Both the position numbers and the translations under genes were made by a program. DNA of 64,000 bases from Prochlorococcus marinus (GTDB taxonomy: Bacteria > Cyanobacteriota > Cyanobacteriia > PCC-6307 > Cyanobiaceae): NCBI RefSeq assembly GCF_001180245.1, contig NZ_CVSV01000061.1:60188-124187 (forward strand). The letters are read 5' to 3'. Of this stretch, positions 60,092-64,000 are shown piece after piece. The notes under the pieces were generated by a model. The model had not been told where the DNA came from. It ran no database searches and was given only the letters and a program-made list of their open reading frames with translations. Numbering within the stretch: position 1 is the first letter of the stretch; the number at the start of each line of letters is the position of its first letter.

Positions 60092-60769
60092 ATGAAAATG
60101 ACAAATTTTTTACCCTTAGTCGAACAATTTCATTCATTACAAGGTGAAGGTTATCACGCTGGAAAAAGTGCTTTTTTTGTAAGATTAGCCGGATGCAAAG
60201 TTGGATGTTCGTGGTGCGATACCAAGAATTCATGGGACGAGAAAAAACACCCTTCTATATCAATTGAAAAAATAATAGATCGCATAAAAATTGCCAGAAA
60301 AAAAGGGGCATCTTTTTGCGTTATTACAGGTGGAGAACCTTTACAACATAACTTGGATAATTTTTGCAAAGCTATAAAAAAAATGACAATGGGAGAAGAA
60401 CAAAAGCCAATGAAGATTCATATTGAGACAAGTGGAGTTAATTCGATATCAGGAAGCTATGACTGGATCACTTTATCTCCTAAAAGACACTCACCTCCAA
60501 AAAATTATTTTTTAAAAAACTGTAATGAGATCAAAATAATCATAAATGAAATAGAAGATATTGAATTTGCTATTCAAATAAAAAAAGAAACTTTAAAACA
60601 ATATCAACTCTCTAAAAGCGAAGATGGCTTAAAAAAAGAAAATAAAATTTTTTATTTACAGCCAGCATGGAACAATGCGAATGGTTTTTCTTTAGCTATT
60701 GATTTCGTAAAAAACAACCCCGATTGGAAATTAAGCCTTCAAACTCACAAATACTTAAAAATTAATTGA
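60092..60769 (+). CDS. queE: 7-carboxy-7-deazaguanine synthase
   Basis: QueE is a radical SAM enzyme that converts carboxy-tetrahydropterin to 7-carboxy-7-deazaguanine on the path to preQ0 and queuosine. The 225-residue protein has LQGEGYHAGKSAFFVRLAGC, then a short CxxxCxxC cluster motif (Cys35, Cys39, Cys42; GCKVGCSWCD), VITGGEPLQHN and IHIETSGVNSISG. ATG 60092 or 60098 could be the start. queC follows after 6 bases. Confidence 0.95.
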   Translation: MKMTNFLPLVEQFHSLQGEGYHAGKSAFFVRLAGCKVGCSWCDTKNSWDEKKHPSISIEKIIDRIKIARKKGASFCVITGGEPLQHNLDNFCKAIKKMTMGEEQKPMKIHIETSGVNSISGSYDWITLSPKRHSPPKNYFLKNCNEIKIIINEIEDIEFAIQIKKETLKQYQLSKSEDGLKKENKIFYLQPAWNNANGFSLAIDFVKNNPDWKLSLQTHKYLKIN

Positions 60770-60775
60770 AATCAT

Positions 60776-61450
60776 ATGACTCTTAAAAACAAATCGATAG
60801 TAGTTTTATTATCTGGAGGTTTAGATTCTTCTACAGTTACTGGTATCGCCAAAAAATCCGAAGCTAAAATTTTTGGCCTTTCATTTGACTACGGTCAACG
60901 TCATAAAAAAGAATTAAATTCTGCATCAATAATTGCAAAACACTTTGATATCGACGAATTTAAAATCATTAAGCTTGACTTATCTTTATGGGGAGGCTCG
61001 TCATTAACTGATACTCAAAAAAATATTCCAATAGAAGGGGTACAAACTAATAAAATTCCTAATACTTATGTTCCTGGGCGAAATACTATATTTATTTCCG
61101 TTGCACTAAGTTATGCCGAAGCAATAGATGCTGATTTTATAGGATTAGGAGTTAATGCACTAGATTATTCTGGTTATCCAGATTGCAGACCTGACTACAT
61201 TAAAAAATTTCAAGAGTTAGCTGATTTAGCCAATAAAAGAGGAAGAGAAAATAATCCAATAAAACTTTGGACACCACTATTAGATTTAAATAAAGAGGAA
61301 ATTATTAAATTAGCTTTTGATAATCATGTCCCTTTAGATAAAACATGGAGTTGTTATTCGGGCAATTCAAAACCATGCGGTAAGTGTGATAGCTGCAGAA
61401 TTAGAAATGCTGCTTATGAAAAATGGCTTAATAACAATAATAAAAAATGA
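60776..61450 (+). CDS. queC: 7-cyano-7-deazaguanine (preQ0) synthase
   Basis: QueC converts the carboxylate made by QueE to preQ0 using ATP and ammonia. The 224-residue protein has the PP-loop LLSGGLDSSTV (11-21), LSFDYGQRHKKEL, VPGRNTIFIS, GVNALDYSGYPDCRPDYI and the zinc cysteines of CYSGNSKPCGKCDSC near the C terminus. Its stop overlaps the pabB ATG by 4 bases (ATGA). Confidence 0.96.
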   Translation: MTLKNKSIVVLLSGGLDSSTVTGIAKKSEAKIFGLSFDYGQRHKKELNSASIIAKHFDIDEFKIIKLDLSLWGGSSLTDTQKNIPIEGVQTNKIPNTYVPGRNTIFISVALSYAEAIDADFIGLGVNALDYSGYPDCRPDYIKKFQELADLANKRGRENNPIKLWTPLLDLNKEEIIKLAFDNHVPLDKTWSCYSGNSKPCGKCDSCRIRNAAYEKWLNNNNKK

Positions 61451-62760
61451 AAATAAAAAAAATAATTCTAGAAAAATGGATAGATCCAGCACTGATTACG
61501 CATCACCTAACAAAAAAATTTGGAGATAAAGGATTAGCTTGGCTAGACAGCGATGGCAAAGAAAATGGGGAATGGTCAATAATAGGAATTAAACCTAAAA
61601 AAATAATCCAATCAAGAGATATCAATAACTTAGACAAAACTAATAATCCATTTAACAATTTAAGAAATATTGAAAAAGGATTTTGGATCGGATGGTTAAG
61701 TTATGAAGCTGGAGTTTACATAGAACCAAAAAACCCATGGGAAAAATCTAATATGGCAACTTTATGGATTGCATCATATGATCCAATCATTAAATGTAAT
61801 CTAATAAAAAAAGAAATAATTATCGAAGGCACAAACTCATCTGAACTGATGAATTATAAAAACATAATCAACAATATAAAGAATATCGAAGAAGAAAATA
61901 TTATTAAAACAAAGTTGAATTTTGATTTTTCAAAAATAAATTTGGACGAAATGGCTGAAAAATTTCAGAAAAATATTTTAAAATTGAAAAAATTAATTTC
62001 CATAGGAGATATATTTCAAGCAAACCTAACAACTAAATGCGAAATTGAATCTTCCAAAAACTATAAACCTCTAGATATTTATTTGAAAATAAGAAGGAAA
62101 TTAAGAGCTCCCTTTGGAGGAATAATAATAAATAATAATTATAAAGAGGCTGTATTATCTACCTCGCCAGAAAGATTTTTAAAAATCGATAATAAAAATT
62201 TTGTAGAATCAAGACCTATCAAAGGGACTAGATCCAGAGATAAAGATTTAAATCAAGACGCACTTAATGCTATCGATTTAATAACTAACGAGAAAGATAG
62301 AGCCGAAAATATTATGATTGTTGACCTAATAAGAAATGATTTAAGTAAAGTTTGCGAAACAGGAAGTATTGTGGTGCCAGAAATATTAAAACTTGAAAGT
62401 TTCTTAAAAGTTCATCATCTAACTTCAGTAATCAGAGGCAAATTAAAAAAAGACACGAACTGGATTGATTTACTAAAAGCTTGTTGGCCTGGGGGCTCTA
62501 TAACTGGAGCACCTAAATTAAGATCATGCCAGAGACTTTTTGAATTAGAAAAATGTGAACGCGGACCATACTGTGGCTCATTTTTGAAGCTTGACTGGAA
62601 TGGAGAGTTTGACAGCAATATACTAATAAGATCATTTTTAATTAAAGACAAAAAAATCAATATATATGCTGGTTGCGGAATAGTTATTGACTCAGACCCG
62701 GAGGAGGAAACTGATGAACTACAGTGGAAACTTTTACCATTAATCGATTCACTAAAATGA
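61447..62760 (+). CDS. pabB: Aminodeoxychorismate synthase component I (PabB type)
   Basis: PabB aminates chorismate to aminodeoxychorismate for p-aminobenzoate and folate. The 437-residue protein has the chorismate-binding core: GDIFQANLTTKCEIE, VESRPIKGTRSRDK, ENIMIVDLIRNDLSKVCETG, GSITGAPKLRSCQ and YAGCGIVIDSDPEEETDE. PIKGTRSR fits PabB; anthranilate synthase TrpE has a related sequence, but the next gene (pabC) settles the call. The glutaminase PabA/TrpG is not in the window. It overlaps queC and pabC by 4 bases on either side. Confidence 0.93.
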   Translation: MKIKKIILEKWIDPALITHHLTKKFGDKGLAWLDSDGKENGEWSIIGIKPKKIIQSRDINNLDKTNNPFNNLRNIEKGFWIGWLSYEAGVYIEPKNPWEKSNMATLWIASYDPIIKCNLIKKEIIIEGTNSSELMNYKNIINNIKNIEEENIIKTKLNFDFSKINLDEMAEKFQKNILKLKKLISIGDIFQANLTTKCEIESSKNYKPLDIYLKIRRKLRAPFGGIIINNNYKEAVLSTSPERFLKIDNKNFVESRPIKGTRSRDKDLNQDALNAIDLITNEKDRAENIMIVDLIRNDLSKVCETGSIVVPEILKLESFLKVHHLTSVIRGKLKKDTNWIDLLKACWPGGSITGAPKLRSCQRLFELEKCERGPYCGSFLKLDWNGEFDSNILIRSFLIKDKKINIYAGCGIVIDSDPEEETDELQWKLLPLIDSLK

Positions 62761-63584
62761 TTGAAACATTAGGCTGGCACAAGGATCAATGGTTGGATAT
62801 TGATAGAATATTTATTACTGCGAATAATAGAGGATTAAAATTTGCAGATGGTATATTTGAAACCATTTTGATAAAAGAAAACAAACCTATTCTTTTTGAT
62901 GAACATCTGAAAAGATTAGAAAAAAGTAGCAAGATTTTAAATATTAACCTCAAAATAAATAAATTAACTTTGAGACAACTTATTCACGATGGAATTAAAA
63001 AGTTATCGCTTAAAAATGATCAATTTGCTTCAGTAAGAATAAACTATAGTCGAGGAACTAATGAAGGTCGAACACTAAGAATTGATAGCACTTTAGAGAC
63101 AAAAAATTTGGACAATTTATGGCTTGAGTTTTATAGAATCAAACCAAATTTTAATCCAATAAACGTTTGCATTAGTCAAACGGAAAAAATAAATGAATTC
63201 AGTCTTATAAGTAAATGCAAAACATTTTCATATAATCAGGCAATACAAGTTTTGACAGAAGCTAATGAAAAATCATTTGATGATTCTATCCTTTTGAATA
63301 CCTCAGGTGAACTTTGTTGTGGAAGTACATTTAATCTTCTAATTAAAAGAAATAATCAATGGATAACTCCTAGAAAAGAGAGCGGCTGTTTAGAGGGGAT
63401 TATGGTTTCTCAAGCTTTAAAATTGAAAATTGTAAAAGAAGAATTAATTCCTCCAGAATTTCAAAATGATGACATAATAGTTGCAATTAATAGCTTATCT
63501 TGCAGACAAATTTATCAAGTTGATGATTTAAAGCTTAAACCTAAATTCGATCCAATTTACTTTTGGGATTTATTATATAATTGA
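62757..63584 (+). CDS. pabC: Aminodeoxychorismate lyase (class IV aminotransferase)
   Basis: PabC splits aminodeoxychorismate to p-aminobenzoate and pyruvate. The fold-type IV PLP protein has GLKFADGIFETILIKENKPI, DEHLKRLEKSSKIL, the likely lysine in LISKCKTFSYNQAIQVL, and the late phosphate-binding SGELCCGSTFNLLIK. ATG 62757 (275 residues) is chosen since it overlaps the pabB stop as ATGA; a GTG at 62724 would add 11 residues read inside pabB. D-amino-acid or branched-chain transaminases share this fold; the pabB context favours PabC. The 3' end overlaps cobA by 28 bases. Confidence 0.9.
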   Translation: MIETLGWHKDQWLDIDRIFITANNRGLKFADGIFETILIKENKPILFDEHLKRLEKSSKILNINLKINKLTLRQLIHDGIKKLSLKNDQFASVRINYSRGTNEGRTLRIDSTLETKNLDNLWLEFYRIKPNFNPINVCISQTEKINEFSLISKCKTFSYNQAIQVLTEANEKSFDDSILLNTSGELCCGSTFNLLIKRNNQWITPRKESGCLEGIMVSQALKLKIVKEELIPPEFQNDDIIVAINSLSCRQIYQVDDLKLKPKFDPIYFWDLLYN

Positions 63585-64000
63585 ACTTTATTAATATCTG
63601 GTAAATAGACATCAGATACTTTAGTTATATTGTTATTAACCTTAAATTCAACAATTTTTCCAATAATGATGATTGATGGAGCTAAAAATTCTCTTTCTTT
63701 GATTTTATCTGGAAGATTATCTAATTTCTCTATTAAACATTTTTGATTTTTTAAAGTAGCTTCTTGAATAACAGCGCATTTAGTACTCTTATCTAAACCA
63801 CCTAGAATTAATTCTTCCACAATAAATTCAATATTTTTTATACCCATAAAAATTACTAAGCTATCTGATGATTTAGCTAAATCTCTCCAATTCACTGTCT
63901 TTTTTTCCTTATCTACACGCTCATGTCCAGTGACAAAAGTTACGGAACTCGCAGCATCTCTATGGGTTAGTGGAATACCAAAATATGTAGGGGCAGCTAT
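63557..64000 (-). CDS. cobA: Uroporphyrinogen-III C-methyltransferase, C-terminal part (5' end beyond window)
   Basis: This SAM-dependent enzyme adds methyl groups at C-2 and C-7 of uroporphyrinogen III to make precorrin-2, the entry to siroheme and cobalamin. The minus-strand frame is open to the right edge; 147 residues are visible. They begin with the family segment IAAPTYFGIPLTHRDAASSV followed by TFVTGHE, then VIFMGIKNIEFIVEELI, CAVIQEATLKNQKC and LAPSIIIIGKIVEF. The stop lies inside the 3' end of the convergent pabC. The gene supplies the pathway in which cobH (9.9 kb) acts later. Confidence 0.93.
   Translation of the reverse strand: MAAPTYFGIPLTHRDAASSVTFVTGHERVDKEKKTVNWRDLAKSSDSLVIFMGIKNIEFIVEELILGGLDKSTKCAVIQEATLKNQKCLIEKLDNLPDKIKEREFLAPSIIIIGKIVEFKVNNNITKVSDVYLPDINKVQLYNKSQK

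Noticed and set aside
62724..62756. GTG start for pabC inside pabB
   Set aside because: The ATGA overlap at 62757 is the better coupled start and the extra residues are a frame-shifted read of the pabB C terminus.

Overview
The window reads as a stretch of the core chromosome of a marine picocyanobacterium, most likely a high-light-type Prochlorococcus. The evidence is the very AT-rich composition, intergenic spacers no longer than about 175 bases, short or absent Shine-Dalgarno sequences, and cyanobacterial genes: psbZ, the sulfolipid pair sqdB-sqdX, a Ycf21-type chorismate lyase, the DUF561/Ycf23 protein, a fatty-acid desaturase, and SecA with the long cyanobacterial-type insertion. I see no insertion sequence, prophage, CRISPR array, rRNA or genomic island. 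No stretch over 300 bases lacks a gene.

Layout. 1-7 kb: tail of infC, a GntR-type regulator followed by cysE, secA facing them, a GNAT enzyme, an NTF2-like protein, tRNA-Gly(GCC), ribH and psbZ. 7-21 kb: mutS, cobH, holA, lysC, uvrB, the DUF561 protein, tilS, then asd-dapA-rnj on the minus strand. lysC, asd and dapA together cover the early aspartate/lysine pathway. 21-27 kb: the proteostasis and replication block tig-clpP-clpX-dnaX. 27-34 kb: a processive glycosyltransferase and a SpoIID-like protein (minus strand), rpmI-rplT, a TPR protein, thiG, and the sulfolipid genes sqdB-sqdX.

34-40 kb is a compact minus-strand cluster: an HTH-like protein, a PLP-dependent methionine-gamma-lyase-family enzyme, gcvH and gcvP. 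A short hairpin closes it. gcvT lies apart at 55.4 kb. 40-46 kb: a delta-9-type desaturase, rplI, dnaB, mnmG and chorismate lyase. 45.5-48.8 kb is the least familiar part: an Arg-rich hypothetical protein, a SprT-like metalloprotease, a membrane-anchored small protein, an ATP-dependent DNA ligase with a phage-T4-like N-terminal region, and a 50-codon ORF. 48.8-64 kb: a VTT/DedA-type membrane protein, valS, an IscA-type protein, tRNA-Val(UAC), mazG-speE-speB (polyamines), gcvT, aspS, then pyrG-queE-queC-pabB-pabC in tight array (CTP, 7-deazaguanine and p-aminobenzoate synthesis), and the C-terminal part of a CobA-type methyltransferase running off the end.

I found no clearly new multi-gene system. 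The observations most worth a second look are the T4-like ligase next to the SprT-like protease; an N-terminal MutS extension carrying a sliding-clamp-like pentapeptide; an HTH protein heading the gcvH-gcvP cluster; an A8 run in dnaX where a -1 slip would give a 431-residue short form; and a Ycf21 gene whose reading frame stays open well upstream of its only usual start codon.
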